Below, one piece after another: positions 46,660 to 57,500 of a DNA stretch of 64,000 nucleotides (its first letter is position 1; each line of letters starts with the position of its first letter). Origin of the DNA: Buddleja alternifolia (taxonomy: Eukaryota; Streptophyta; Magnoliopsida; Lamiales; Scrophulariaceae); contig CM033399.1 in assembly GCA_019426215.1 (NCBI GenBank), forward strand, positions 35,969,022 through 36,033,021, given 5' to 3'. A program made the translations under genes and the position numbers. Under the pieces are notes generated by a model. The model was not told the DNA's origin. It saw nothing but the letters and a program-made list of their open reading frames with translations, and ran no database searches.

Positions 46660-47105
46660 TTAATTTAGAGATGAAATTCGAGACGGAACTAGAGACCGAT
46701 TTAGAGACGGAAGTATAGATGTATATTTAGAGACCGCTTTAGAGACGGAATAATAGATAAATATTTAGAGACCGATTTAGAGACCGATTCATAGAAAAAT
46801 ATTTAGAGACCGATTTAGAGACGGAATCAAAGATAAATATTTAGAGACCGATTTAGAGTCGGATTAGCGACGGAATTTGGAGACCGATTGTATTTGAAAA
46901 GGTTGTGCAAATAGAGACCGATTTAGCGACCGAATTTTCGGTCTCTAAATTTAGCGACCGATTTTTTGCCGTCTCTAATTAGCGTCGAGCCGTTTAGTGT
47001 CGGAATTTAGCGACCGAAATTTCGGTCGCTAATTACTTTTAGAGACCGAAATTTGGCTTTTAGAGACCGATTTTTCGGTCTCTGATGCCCTGTTTTCTTG
47101 TAGTG
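46660..47105. repeat. CACTA right subterminal repeat array
   Basis: About five ~40-bp units of TTTAGAGACCGATTTAGAGACGGAAT... (46670-46870), then direct and inverted GAGACCGA copies up to the TIR at 47086-47105. Confidence 0.88.
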
Positions 47106-47729
47106 AGTTGCATCGTCCGGAGAAAATTACTTCAATTTTAGTTTGAATTGGAATATATTTATGGATGATACACATGAAATAACATTTTGGATTTTACATT
47201 AAAATCGAATATCTTCAGGAATTTTAAATTACTTGCATTCCTTTTTATTTAGGAAATGAGAATCACAAAAGAAAAAAAAAAGGATAAAAAGAGAGAACCC
47301 TACCCTCTAAATGTCAAGCCGTAGAAGCCATTGTAAAAATTACCACACAATAGAAAAAACACAGATTTGTATGACAGAGGTGTGTTCTCTTATAACAAAG
47401 ATTAGCATTTCCAGTTTGTCACTTTTTTTCTTTTCTTCAAGGGCTAGTTCTTCTTTTACTTTTCTTACATATTAAAGAATTAAAGAAATCATGAGTGAGA
47501 CGAAGAAGAAAGAGAAACAGACACAGAGAGAGAGAGAAGTACAAATGAGTGAGAGAAACAGAGACAAGAGAGAGGTGTTAGTGACGGGTTGAAAATTCTA
47601 GAACCCAATTTTGACTCCATTTTTGGTTCTGTATTGGACCAAAAAATTTAGATCCAAACACAATTTTATTAGATTTTTGGTCAAAATACAGTCCAAAACA
47701 TAACCAAACATAGTCATAATTTTTCCTAT
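47106..47729. other. intergenic, possible right part of an outer element
   Basis: Contains a GA-rich tract (47500-47575). Near 47690 it has CCAAAACATAACCAAACATA, the inverse of the sequence at about 37110. No gene. Confidence 0.35.
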
Positions 47730-48595
47730 TAAATATCGATATCATTGTAGTTTTTGGGATATCAAATATACTGAAATTTCAAGGTTATCTATAATTTTGG
47801 TTTCAATTCTAGAGAAATCATGAAAAAGTATAAGAATAATTGAAAATTGTAAATGAAACTTTTGATATCTTTAATTTACATAATTATGTATTTTTTACAT
47901 TAATAATGTTGTATGTATAATATGTATATATAGTGAACTTGTTAATTAGTATGAATAAATCTATGGCAAATATTTAAAATAAGTAGGATTTAGAAGTAAA
48001 GTAATGACTATATTTTTAAAACTTCACTAAAGCAAAAGACATAAAATTTTCATAAAATATATTATTCAAAATCATATGGAATTTCTCTGAAACCAAAATC
48101 GTTATAAACCTTCCCTCATCAACATTTTATACTCGATAATCGTGGCCCGAACGAAAGAAAAAGAATATATATAATTAATTTCACATGTAATAATTAAACA
48201 TAAAATATCTAAATCAAATATAAATAATTTAAATTTTTTTTAAATTCAATAAATTTTGGGTTTCGATGAAAATTTTGGATTCGGTGTCTATTCTGCAAAA
48301 TAATTTAATCTAGTTTTTAAATCTCAAAAAATTTCGCAATGAAAATTTTGGAAAATTGCATGATTTGGTCGAAATTTCGACGGATATTCTGTAAAATTAG
48401 ATCGAATGTGAGATTTCACTTCAGGGCCCCATAAAACCCAAAATTACAGGACTTCGATAGAAATTTAAGACCATGACTATAGGTAAGTAAATGTAAACGT
48501 AAATAAAAAGAGATCCCGAAGAAAAAAAGAAAGTGAAATGTAGAAAAATAAGTTTACCTTATCGACAGAAATCAGATAATAATCGTTAATTAATC

Positions 48596-48768
48596 ACTAA
48601 AACAAAATATAATAAAGTGACAGATTGTAACTATATCTAAATTGTCACTAACTATACATAATTAGTGACAATAATTTTTATTTTGTCACAATAATGGTTT
48701 TTAATGACTAGAGTAATTTTTAAGCTGTCACTATTGATAATTAGTGATAAGTGTACAGTGACAACTTT
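48596..48768. mobile_element. CACTA-type MITE with TGTCACTAA subterminal repeats, left part
   Basis: Starts CACTAAAACAAAA, followed by repeated GTGACA/TGTCACTAA motifs in both directions. It breaks off at the LTR insertion (48769) and seems to resume at 50706 with ATAGAGTGACAACTTT. Relatives lie at 51690-51800, in the intron of CYP76 gene 2 (53091-53400) and at 62998-63145. Confidence 0.45.
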
Positions 48769-50705
48769 GTAAAGGCCGACAAAATTCGTTTCTTTTTTTT
48801 AATTATAATAATAAAGTTAATAAGATAGTATGTAATTAGTAAATTGTATATGGGTAAAAATAGCTGGATATAAAATACTTCTGGGTTCATGGTCTATTCG
48901 TAATTATACAATATTTGGGGTCAAAAGTTTCCACATAAGAATACAAGGACGTTTTTGTAAAATAAAGGGGTTCTCACAAACCCTATTAACTAAAAATCTG
49001 CAAGATTCACATTAGGGGGAAAAAGAAGTGAACGGCGACAGGGTAGAGTGGTGTTCTCTATTGAGCGACGAAAAAGTAAGAATATTGCTACTCTTCTTGA
49101 ATCATTAATTTCAGGTTTACACGTCAATCATCTATATACTTTGTAATCGTGGGTATAGTTAAATAGGTGGAATTGAATGGATTTGAGCCATCTGGAGTGA
49201 AAGAGAATGGGTCAAATTTTGAGTTTTGTGGGACTTATGCACTAATTGTTTTGTGGGAAATTTAAATGCTGATCTTACGGGAACATGGGGGCCTATAGTT
49301 AGATTGTACTCACTTTCACAAGTTTTGTAAAGTATATAACAACATGTATATGGTTAGTGGTGGACCATGGAATGGAGAATTTGATAGTTTCCATCATATA
49401 ACTCCATGGATTACAATTTAGCAGTGGTTCGGGTAGTGGTAAAGGAGAAGACAATAGATTATTAATGGGTCTTGTTTTTACTTTGGACATTCTGCTTTCT
49501 CAGACAAATTTAAGTTAGGATTTGATTAGCAATTGAAGATTTTTTACATGAAGATTATATATATGTCAAGTGTATTGGTCCAGTTACAGTAAAGCTAATT
49601 ATTTGTCGTTTACTATTCTAGATTAAGTTCATTAGCTATAAGGAACATTTGGACATTGTAAGTGTTGGAGTTGAGGGAAGTGATTCTTCACTCTTCTAGT
49701 TATATAAAATTATATATGTAGTATTTTTGATATGCGTGTGTGATTCTTAGAACTTGGGTCACGCATGCTTATATATATGTATGGATTGGTGAAAAAAGTA
49801 AAACGACTTGCTTTTTCTTGAGCTTGAAATTGAAAGGTGAAAATGTGTTTTTTTGTTTGTGATTCAAATGGGGTTTTGTAAATGTGATTATTGTGGAGGT
49901 GGTTTTTAATACCCATTGTGAGACCATTACATCATTGACTATTTGAGAATAGGAGATGGGCAATCGAGTATTTGAGTGTTGGTCAGTGACCCAGTATAGT
50001 GAGGTTATGCCTATACCAGGACCCAGTACAGGGGGGTTACGCCTGTACCAGGACCTAAGACAGAGGGGTTAAACCTGTTCCTGACCATTGTTGTCTTATG
50101 TGTTGGTTGTGCGTGGTGAATTTTATGTGAATGTTGAATATTGTTTTGACTCAAGTTGTGCGAATATTATTTTCTTTAAAAGTAACATTCTCTTAAAATT
50201 TATGTGCAACTTTATTATACTCTAGAGATTTTTTTTTTTGAATTAAAATACTTGCTTGATCCGACTAGATGAGTGATGGAATTATTTATTGGGCCTTCGA
50301 GCTCATTCTTTTATTAATATTGTTTTTCAAATATCCAAACTTAGTGGAGAGGAGAAGTTTTGACATTGGTTGACATATCTTATGGAGCTCGACTAATAGT
50401 TTGTTTAAATATTCTTTTTTTTTAGCTTTATCCAAGGATATTAGACTTGTTGGTTTTGGATAATTTCAAATTAGATATTTATTTGGGAGAATCGTATTTA
50501 TTTGAATTTATAGAGAATTTTATTAGTAATGAATAATTGAGTTATTTCTGAATATTGATAGTTGAGTTTGTAATATCGTATTGTGGATAAATTTCAGATA
50601 TAGATGCTCTATACCAATGCTATCACTATGTTAGGGTTGCAGGCTTTTAGGATGTTCTCAGAAGCTTGCGGCGGTTGTCATGGTCCTGGGGCTCGGGGCG
50701 TGATA
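48769..50705 (+). mobile_element. candidate Ty3/gypsy solo LTR (~1.9 kb)
   Basis: Both sides carry ACTTT (48764-48768 and 50706-50710), a 5-bp target duplication, and the flanking MITE sequence continues across. The right end CTGGGGCTCGGGGCGTGATA resembles the typical end (GGGGCTCGGGGCGTGACA) of long LTRs of plant chromoviruses. The hairpin repeats at 49990-50085 are also of a kind seen in such LTRs. No internal gypsy sequence or second LTR is present. Confidence 0.5.
49990..50085 (+). repeat. three tandem 32-bp hairpin units
   Basis: Units at 49990-50021, 50022-50053 and 50054-50085. Each has a 6-bp (5-bp in the third) inverted repeat around a G/T-rich loop: GTATAG...CTATAC, GTACAG...CTGTAC and GACAG...CTGTT. 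Bases change on both sides of the stem together, so pairing is kept (G-T in the third). Confidence 0.8.
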
Positions 50706-51828
50706 ACTTTATAGAGTGACAACTTTATTTGAGTCATAAATTTCGACTAAAACCTTGAAATTTCAGGTTTTTGGATGTCTTGAAGCGAAATTGAACTTTC
50801 GATCCAATTCTTTGTAGAATATCTTTCGAATTTTCGACCAAAATCTGAAATTTCTCGAGATTCTTGTTGAAACCATAAATTTTCTCAAAATTTAAATAAT
50901 ATTAAATTAATTTGTTAAATATCAATCGAAATTTTGACCAAAACTCGAAATTTTCATCAAAACCCGAAATTCCTATAAATTTAAAATAATATTTATTTTT
51001 TAATATTGTTTAATATTTTATAGTTAAAATTAGAGTCAAATGATCCTTCATTTTGAAAAGAAAAATAATAAATGACTAATTATGTAAATCATTACTCAAT
51101 AAATTTAAATTACGAATTTGAAAGTGATATTAGGCAATAAATTAATAGATATTCGGGCATGACTTCAAAAAGAAACACACAAAAATGAGTTTTACGAAAA
51201 TCTCATTGAAATCCTCCTAGAAGCTCGATGTGATTTTGAATAATGATTTTTATTAAAATTTTGGTATTTTTAATTTTAATGAAATTCTTATGAGATTTGG
51301 TTATTATTTTACTTTCAAATCATATTTATTTTATATTTTTCGTAGCAGGTTTTATTCATATTATTTAACAAGATTTATAATGCATATATTATATATAAAA
51401 AATATTATTAAGTAAAAGATGCATAATTATGATAAATAAGGTATGTAAAGTTTCATTGTAAGTTTTTAAATATATCTATAAATTTTCATAATTTCTTTAA
51501 AATCAAAATTGAAATTTTGAATATCCTTGAAATTTTCATCGAAATTTTCATAAATTTACTATCCAGGTATCGACACTGATACCTTGATTTAATACCTTGA
51601 TTGTTATTAAGTTATTACTGTACATGAGTTAGTAACTATGAATAAGAATTCCCTTTTTTCCAATGATCAAAAGTGAGAACTTGATTACAATTCTTATCAC
51701 TATTATACGTGTGAAAACTACATCTATGACAAGACAAAATTTGTTGTCACTTATGACAACTATAATATTGTCACTTGATATTTTGTCACTAATAATTTTT
51801 TTTTAAGGAATATAGTATGCAACCATTT

Positions 51829-52201
51829 GGGTAAATGTCACTAAAAGTCCCTGAAGTTTCACATAAGTACCACTTCGGTCCTTAAAGTACCAGATTCTAC
51901 ATTATTGTCCCTAAAGTTTAGTTTTTATTTCACTTTCATTCTTTTGACTAGTTTTTGGTGAATTTTGATCGGATTGAGGAGCATGTGCACCTCAAGTGCC
52001 GTCTTTTAGGGGCAAACGTGGGGTGCATATATTATTGTTGATGGACATGCATGTAAGATGTACATGTTGTCCGATGCGTCCAAAATCCTTTGGAAAATGG
52101 CATGAAGGACGAAAATGAAACATAAACTAAACTTTAAGGACAGTAGTGTAACATATGGAAGACCAAAGTGATATAAATGTGACAATTAATGACAATTGCC
52201 C
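51829..52201. mobile_element. Mutator-like MITE (373 bp), perfect 9-bp target duplication
   Basis: Left end GGGTAAATGTCACTAA and inverted right end GGGGCAATTGTCATTAA, with arms alignable for about 110 bp (CTAAAGTTTAGTTTTTATTT). It is flanked by CAACCATTT at 51820-51828 and 52202-52210. It lies about 240 bp beyond the stop codon of CYP76 gene 2. Confidence 0.88.
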
Positions 52202-52238
52202 CAACCATTTTAAATGCAAATTCAATTATTTCGAGATG

Positions 52239-52365
52239 ATCTTTATGTAACTAGCATATATTACATTATTCCATCATTCCGTGATACATGTATCTTTATG
52301 TAACTAGCATATATTACATTATTCCATCATTCCGTGATACATATATCTTTATGTGACTAGCATAA
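52239..52365. repeat. 53-bp tandem repeat, 2.4 copies, downstream of CYP76 gene 2
   Basis: ATCTTTATGTAACTAGCATA starts at 52239 and 52292, and again partially at 52345. A single related copy (ATCTTTACATAACTAGCAT) lies downstream of the third P450 copy at about 63203, so the block was part of the duplicated gene unit. Confidence 0.88.
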
Positions 52366-52444
52366 TACATAAAAGATCACCATAAACCAAGCCAATCTAA
52401 TTTATTTTAAGCATAACTGGGTGACAATGAACTTTATATATGCT

Positions 52445-54385
52445 TCAAATTTTGATTGGAATAGCCCTGAGAGGAACTGCCTTGCGTAGTGCTAACCCGA
52501 ACTTCTCTTCCCTGTTTTCATCTTTTCCTTTAATCCCTTCAATTTTCCAATCAAAGTTATGAATTAAGGTTGCTACTATGAGATGTAGCATCCGATGGGC
52601 CAGTGGCTGACCTGGGCAAACTCTTCTTCCTGAACCAAAAGGAATAAGCTTATAATCTTGGCCCTTAATATCTATTTTGTCCAAAAATCGCTCAGGCTCA
52701 AAAGAAGTTGGGTTTGACCATAAACTTGATTCCCTGCCCATAGCCCACGTATTAACAAGTATTTGTGTATGTTTTGGGATTATATAACCGTTGATTTCTA
52801 CATCAGTTTCAGATTTGTGAGGAATTAAAATAGGACCAGTAGGGTGAAATCTAAAATTCTCTTTCACCACGGCTTGTAAGTATGGGAGTTTTAATATGTC
52901 TGATTCTTGGACTTCTGCCTTGTCTCCTACGACAGTCTTAAGCTCATGTTTAGCATTTGACATTATCTCGGGATTGAGTAGTAATTCTGTCATAACCCAT
53001 TCCGTTGTGACCGCAGTTGTGTCTGATCCTGCAACAAATAAGTCCTAAAAAAATAAAAGTTGGATTACTATTTTTTAAAATAATTTTACTTTTCCAAACG
53101 CTACAACAAAAAAGAATATTTGTGATAATGCTAAAATTGTCACTAGATATATATAATGAGTGATAACAATTTTTGTTTTAATTTGTCACAATAAATTTTT
53201 TTAGTGGCAAGAGATTTTTAAAAGTTGGTATTATTGAAAATTAGTGACACATGTATATTGACAATTTAGTGACAACACAAAGAGAGTGACAATTAAAATT
53301 GTTATCACAAAAGGTGTGTCACAAGTTGTCAATCGTGACAACCATTTTCTTATCATTAATTATTTAGACTGACTATTTCTATATAAATTTTGTCACTATT
53401 AAACATGAACAACATTTGAATTGAATCAATAGATATCCGAGTAGTTATAATGTTGCCAAGTGTCAATTAAAGGGCGAAAATAGAATTGAATTTAACTCAC
53501 AAAGAGAAGATGTTTGATGTCGTTGCAGCTGAGATCGTAATCACTTCCTTCCCTGATATCAAGAAGTGCTTCTAGCATATCCTTTTTCTTAGGGCCTCCA
53601 GTATTATTTTTTCTTGATTCCAGTCTCTGATTAATTATATTTTCAAAAATACCCAACAATTTTTCAAAATGAACCTCAGCCCGTTTCTTGATTCCCTGTG
53701 GGTCGATCATTCTAAGCGTCGGGAAAAAATCAGCCAAATTTGGAGCACTCACGGTATCCACCACACTCTGAATAGCGTGCTTAAATTCTTGCGTCGAATT
53801 GGTATCGTAGTTACCAAAATCAACAGAAAATAACGTTGAAGACATCAAACTGAGTGTCGTTGTGAATGCAGCTTGTTCGATTCTCACAGATCGACCACTA
53901 ACGCAGCATTCATTGACATAGTCACGTAATTTCTTCAACTTCGCCCGGCGGAGGTCCTCGCTGATGTCCAGTTGATGAGTCGAAAACATTTGTTCTTTGC
54001 ATATTTTACGAAATTTTCGCCATGCATCATTGACGGGCAAAAATGCCATAGAACTGATGTTATGGTCTTGAGCTTCAGCTGCGGCAATCACGGTACGGCC
54101 TGAAAGGACATGATCGTGTTTTAGGAGTACTTCTTTGGCCATTTCAGGTGAGGAAGCAACTACTACGTTTTGGCTACCAACTTTGAGAGACATTAAAGGG
54201 CCATAAGTTTTGGAGAGTTTGGTGAGTGATTGATGAGGGTTTTGGCCAAGTTGAAGAACGTTTCCGATGATCGGAAAAGGATAAGGCCCCGGAGGAAGAT
54301 TCCGGCGACTTGAATTGGACCTTAGGAAATTGAAACATGCCCATGAGAGGGAAACTAGAACAACCAAAAGTGTTATCAAATCCAT
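52445..54385 (-). CDS. cytochrome P450, CYP76 family (geraniol 8-hydroxylase-like), gene 2
   Basis: Two exons, 54385-53501 and 53044-52445. The 456-bp intron (GT-AG, phase 0) sits at exactly the position used in gene 1, and the protein is 494 aa. It has an N-terminal anchor (about residues 3-22), hinge PPGP (31-34), I-helix AGSDTT (300-305) and ExxR E357-R360. The PERF motif is complete (412-415) and the heme motif is [10 protein letters not shown] (431-440) with Cys438 as ligand. After ExxR it reads HPTGP where HPPxP is usual. It clearly belongs with gene 1 and is a tandem duplicate. Known CYP76 enzymes oxidise monoterpenols and other terpenoids at the ER; the actual substrate cannot be told. 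No frame damage is seen, so it is probably functional. Its intron has gained a CACTA-type MITE and its promoter abuts a Mutator-like MITE. Confidence 0.93.
53091..53400. mobile_element. CACTA-type MITE remnant in the intron of CYP76 gene 2
   Basis: Starts CTACAACAAAAAAG, close to a CACTA end, and carries TTGTCACTA, GTGACAATT and TTAGTGACA motifs in both directions, as at 48596. It explains why this intron is about 320 bp longer than that of gene 1. Confidence 0.5.
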
Positions 54386-54428
54386 TTCTCTTACTTGGTT
54401 GTTTCTCTCTTGTACTAGGACTTCACCT

Positions 54429-54436
54429 TTAAATAG
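54429..54436 (-). promoter_or_regulatory. candidate TATA box of CYP76 gene 2
   Basis: TATTTAAA on the minus strand, 44 bases upstream of the start codon, followed by a short pyrimidine-rich leader. The MITE at 54480 begins about 45 bases farther upstream. Confidence 0.45.
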
Positions 54437-54479
54437 ACGGAGATGCTGAACTACTTTAGATTAAATTGGAATATAATAG

Positions 54480-55196
54480 GGAAAATTACAAAATCACCCG
54501 GATAATTACGCAAATTTACTTCTTATTGGAAAATTTTATATGCACACCTCTTCAATTTAGTGTTAATTACCAAAAAGCCTTGACTTTTGAGATATAAGAA
54601 CATACCCCCATTTTTAGACTCTGACATTGCCGGAATTTGTCAAAAGTACATTTTATCCCTACGAAAAAAGCCAAAAAAAAAAAGAAAAAATAATCTAGAT
54701 ATATATTTTATCTATGGAATATAAAAATACCCTTCTATCATACATACTCTCTCTCTCCCTCTCTCTCTATATATATATATAGAGGGGAGGGGGATGCGGG
54801 GGATGCAGTGCAGACTGGATCTGTTTGGAGGTGGAGGGAAAGTGACAACTAGGGTTTTGATGTAAAGAAGAAGAAGAGAAAAGAGGGAGGAGGAAAAAGA
54901 AAGGAAAAGAAAAAGGAGAAAAGAATTACATTTTCCTTAGGGGTATTTTCATCAAAGATTACATATACCCCCAGAGGGTACTTTCGTCTCCTTAGACAAA
55001 ATTATTTTTTAGTTTTTTTTAAAAGATTTAAGATAAGGTTAAAAATGTCATTTACTATAGTTTACTACTAACTGAGGCTATCAAGGGGTTAAATATAATT
55101 TTCAATGTTAGTGGGTTAGGTATTTTTAATTTCAATTATAAGAAGGATGATTTGTGTAATTCTGCATGTGAGTAGGGGTGCAAGTGTAATTTTCCC
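54480..55196. mobile_element. Mutator-like MITE (717 bp) next to the promoter of CYP76 gene 2
   Basis: Left end GGGAAAATTACAAAATCACC and inverted right end GGGAAAATTACACTTGCACC. Both are followed by CCCC blocks about every 35 bases. The 9-bp flanks AATATAATA and TATATAGTA agree at 7 of 9. It replaces or displaces everything farther than about 95 bases upstream of the ATG. Confidence 0.75.
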
Positions 55197-55258
55197 TATA
55201 TAGTATTTTGGATATAATCTTCTATTTTAGCATTTCATATGACATGTATATATATATA

Positions 55259-56395
55259 GGGATAATTACACTGGATATACCCGAAGTATTGCGAAATTAC
55301 AAAAAACATCCCCTAGTTCAATAAAGTACATCTAACATCCATTCCGTTTCCGCCGTCTAACATTGAACACTGGGTTCCGTCAAATTTTTAAGTGAACTTC
55401 CAGAAATACCTCTGACTTTTTCTGGACCAGAAGACCAAACTTTTCTCGGACAATTATACTCTTTTGGTGTTATTTGTAATATTTTATAAAAGTATAGGTG
55501 TTATATGTAATGTTGTGTATGTAAAGTATTTAAATAATTATTTGTAATTAAAAATTATTATCAACAAAATAAAAAAATTATAAATTATTAAAATTATAAA
55601 ATAAAAATATTATGTGTAAGATATCTTTTTATTCTTTTAATTAAATTAATATATAATAGTTTAGGTAATATAATAGTTTATATAAATAAATTAAAAAATT
55701 GTATTTTAATTAACTAAATTTCTAAAATAAATCACTTATTAATATATTAATTTATAAATAAATAAAAAAAGTAAAGCAAAAAGGGGGGTAGATGTCGTCT
55801 TCTCCACCCCATCCCACCCCCAACGCAGTACACACACACCCATCAGTACACACACACACACAAAATTACACACAGTCACACACACATTACACGCACACAC
55901 ACACACACAATACACAACAGTACACACACACAAAATTACACACAGGCGCACACACATACACAATTACACGCACACACACACACACAATTACACACACACA
56001 GACACACTCACAAACACACACAATTACACACACACACACATTTACACACACACAGTCACGAACACACACATATTCACATTCTAAGATAAAATATACATAT
56101 ATACATATGTATATCTATAAGTATTTTACTTTAAAGTTTATTTTTTTTATTTTAAAATTGGTATTAGAAGTAAATATAGAGAGATGAAGGGGCAATTTGG
56201 TAATTGAGTTTTTTTTCATTTTTTTAATTTTTTTTTTAAAAACAATGTTCAGTAAGGGCATTTAGGTCTTTTATCACTTTTCATCCATTTTTACATCAAT
56301 ACATGAAAACCCTGGATGCTAGATGTAATTTATTGAACTAGGGGATGTTTTTTGTAATTTCGCAACACCTCAGGCATGTCCAATGTAATTATCCC
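55259..56395. mobile_element. Mutator-like element (1.1 kb) in a (TA)n tract
   Basis: Left end GGGATAATTACACTGGATAT and inverted right end GGGATAATTACATTGGACAT. The arms match for about 90 bp, including TTACAAAAAACATCCCCTAG. (TA)n lies on both sides. It holds a long (CA)n tract at 55838-56067. No coding capacity is seen. Confidence 0.82.
55838..56067. repeat. degenerate (CA)n tract
   Basis: About 230 bases of ACACACAC with scattered TTA and GTA interruptions. Long frames on both strands here are only readings of the repeat. Confidence 0.95.
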
Positions 56396-56404
56396 TATAT
56401 ATAT

Positions 56405-57158
56405 GGAAAAATCGCATTTTTAGTCCCGTAAGTTTGCCCCAGTACACTTTTGGTCCCATCAGTTACGGAATTCTCACTTTACGTCCCATATGTTTCACAA
56501 ATTCTCACTTTTGGTCCCATTCGTCTACTTTTAACGGAAAATGGCATGTGAGTGGCACGTGCGCCGTTAGCCAGCTGGTTTGTGGGGGAAATTGTTCACT
56601 TTTCACTGTTTGGGGGCAAATTTGAAATTTTGAAAAGTCAATTTGGGGCAAAATTTGAAATTTTTAAATCGTCTTCTCAGGCGATTTAAGGACGGCTTCG
56701 AGCAGCAATTCAGCCGGCGTTAATGGCGTTGCACTCATCGATCCATGTCGGCGTTTTTCCGGCAAATTCAGCCATTTCCGGCGTCATTTTTTCACAGCAA
56801 AACATGACCTTCTCCTGCGCGTTTTTTAGGCAAATTCACCGCTGCCATGACCGGGAATTCACTGCTTCAATGAAGAAGAAGATGGGTTGCTGTCAAATTC
56901 TAAAATTTTGCCCCAAATCGGGTTTTCAAAATTTCAAATTTTGCCCAAAACAGTGAAAATTGAACAATCCCCCCCCCCCAAACCAGCTGGCTAACCGTGC
57001 ACGTGCCACTCACGTTCCATTTTCTGTTAAAAATAGACGGATGGGGACCAAAAGTGAGAATTTGTGAAACATATGGGACGTAAAGTGAGAATCCCGTAAC
57101 TTACGGGACCAAAAGTGTACTGGGGCAAACTTACGGGACTAAAAATGCGATTTTCCCC
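56405..57158. mobile_element. Mutator-like fold-back element with ~250-bp TIRs, in the same (TA)n
   Basis: Left arm GGAAAAATCGCATTTTTAGT and the right arm read inward, GGGGAAAATCGCATTTTTAG, pair for about 250 bp, including TTTGCCCCAGTACACTTTTG and GGCACGTGC. It directly follows the previous element, with only TATATATAT between them, and is itself followed by (TA)n. No gene inside. Confidence 0.85.
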
Positions 57159-57344
57159 TATATATATATATGCGTTTAGTGTATAAAATATTTTCTTAAT
57201 CATATACTTGGTTGATGAGGCTATCTACATTTGACATGCACCTATCAAATGAAACACAATATGAAATACAAAGTTAAATAAACGATCCAAATTGATAATA
57301 TCTACAATGTGTTTGACAACCAGGTGAAACATTAATTATGTCTC

Positions 57345-57500
57345 ACACAAGATATTAAATATCAGTATCGGTATCGATATCGGGATTGTAAATTTACGGA
57401 AATTTCGGGGATATTCAAAATTTCAATTTCGATTTTAAAGAAATTATTGAAATTTATAAAATATTTGGAAATTTACAATGAAATTCTAAATAAATATTTT
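57345..57500. mobile_element. end fragment of the TIR family seen at 47730 and 51595
   Basis: Reads AAATATCAGTATCGGTATCG, then GAAATTTCGGGGATATTC and AAGAAATTATTGAAA, matching both ends described for 47730-51595. Confidence 0.45.

Larger units (their letters stand above)
38867..47105. mobile_element. 8.2 kb CACTA (En/Spm) element carrying fragments of three host genes
   Basis: Left end CACTACAAGAAAACAGGGCA (38867-38886), and the right end read inward is the same 20 bases (47105-47086). Both ends lead into arrays of AGAGACCGA / TCGGTCTCT, the subterminal repeats expected for CACTA transposase binding. The 3-bp flanks (TGA and AGT) do not match, so the target duplication is lost or one end has changed. 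Between the ends I find no transposase. Instead there is an F-box/LRR-like gene, kinase exons and reticulon exons, each from an unrelated plant gene family, and all on the plus strand. This is the layout of a non-autonomous gene-capturing CACTA. Two adjacent elements with an unusual pairing of ends is a less likely reading. Confidence 0.85.
47730..51595. mobile_element. large TIR element or pair of related ends, with nested LTR
   Basis: The left part TATTAAATATCGATATCATT and onward (TGAAATTTCAAGG, AGAAATCATGAAAA) matches, inverted, the right part near 51595-51440 (GGTATCAGTGTCGATACC, GAAAATTTCAAGGATATTC, AAGAAATTATGAAAA). A third copy of this end lies at 57345-57500. The ends are worn and the pairing is not certain. 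Confidence 0.4.

Noticed and set aside
38867..47105. Autonomous CACTA transposase
   Set aside because: I looked on both strands between the ends and found no transposase-like frame, only F-box, kinase and reticulon sequences and repeats.
55739..56187. Frames of Cys-Val-Cys-Val or Thr-His-Thr-His type
   Set aside because: They are translations of the (CA)n tract in both directions, with no domain or codon pattern of a gene.
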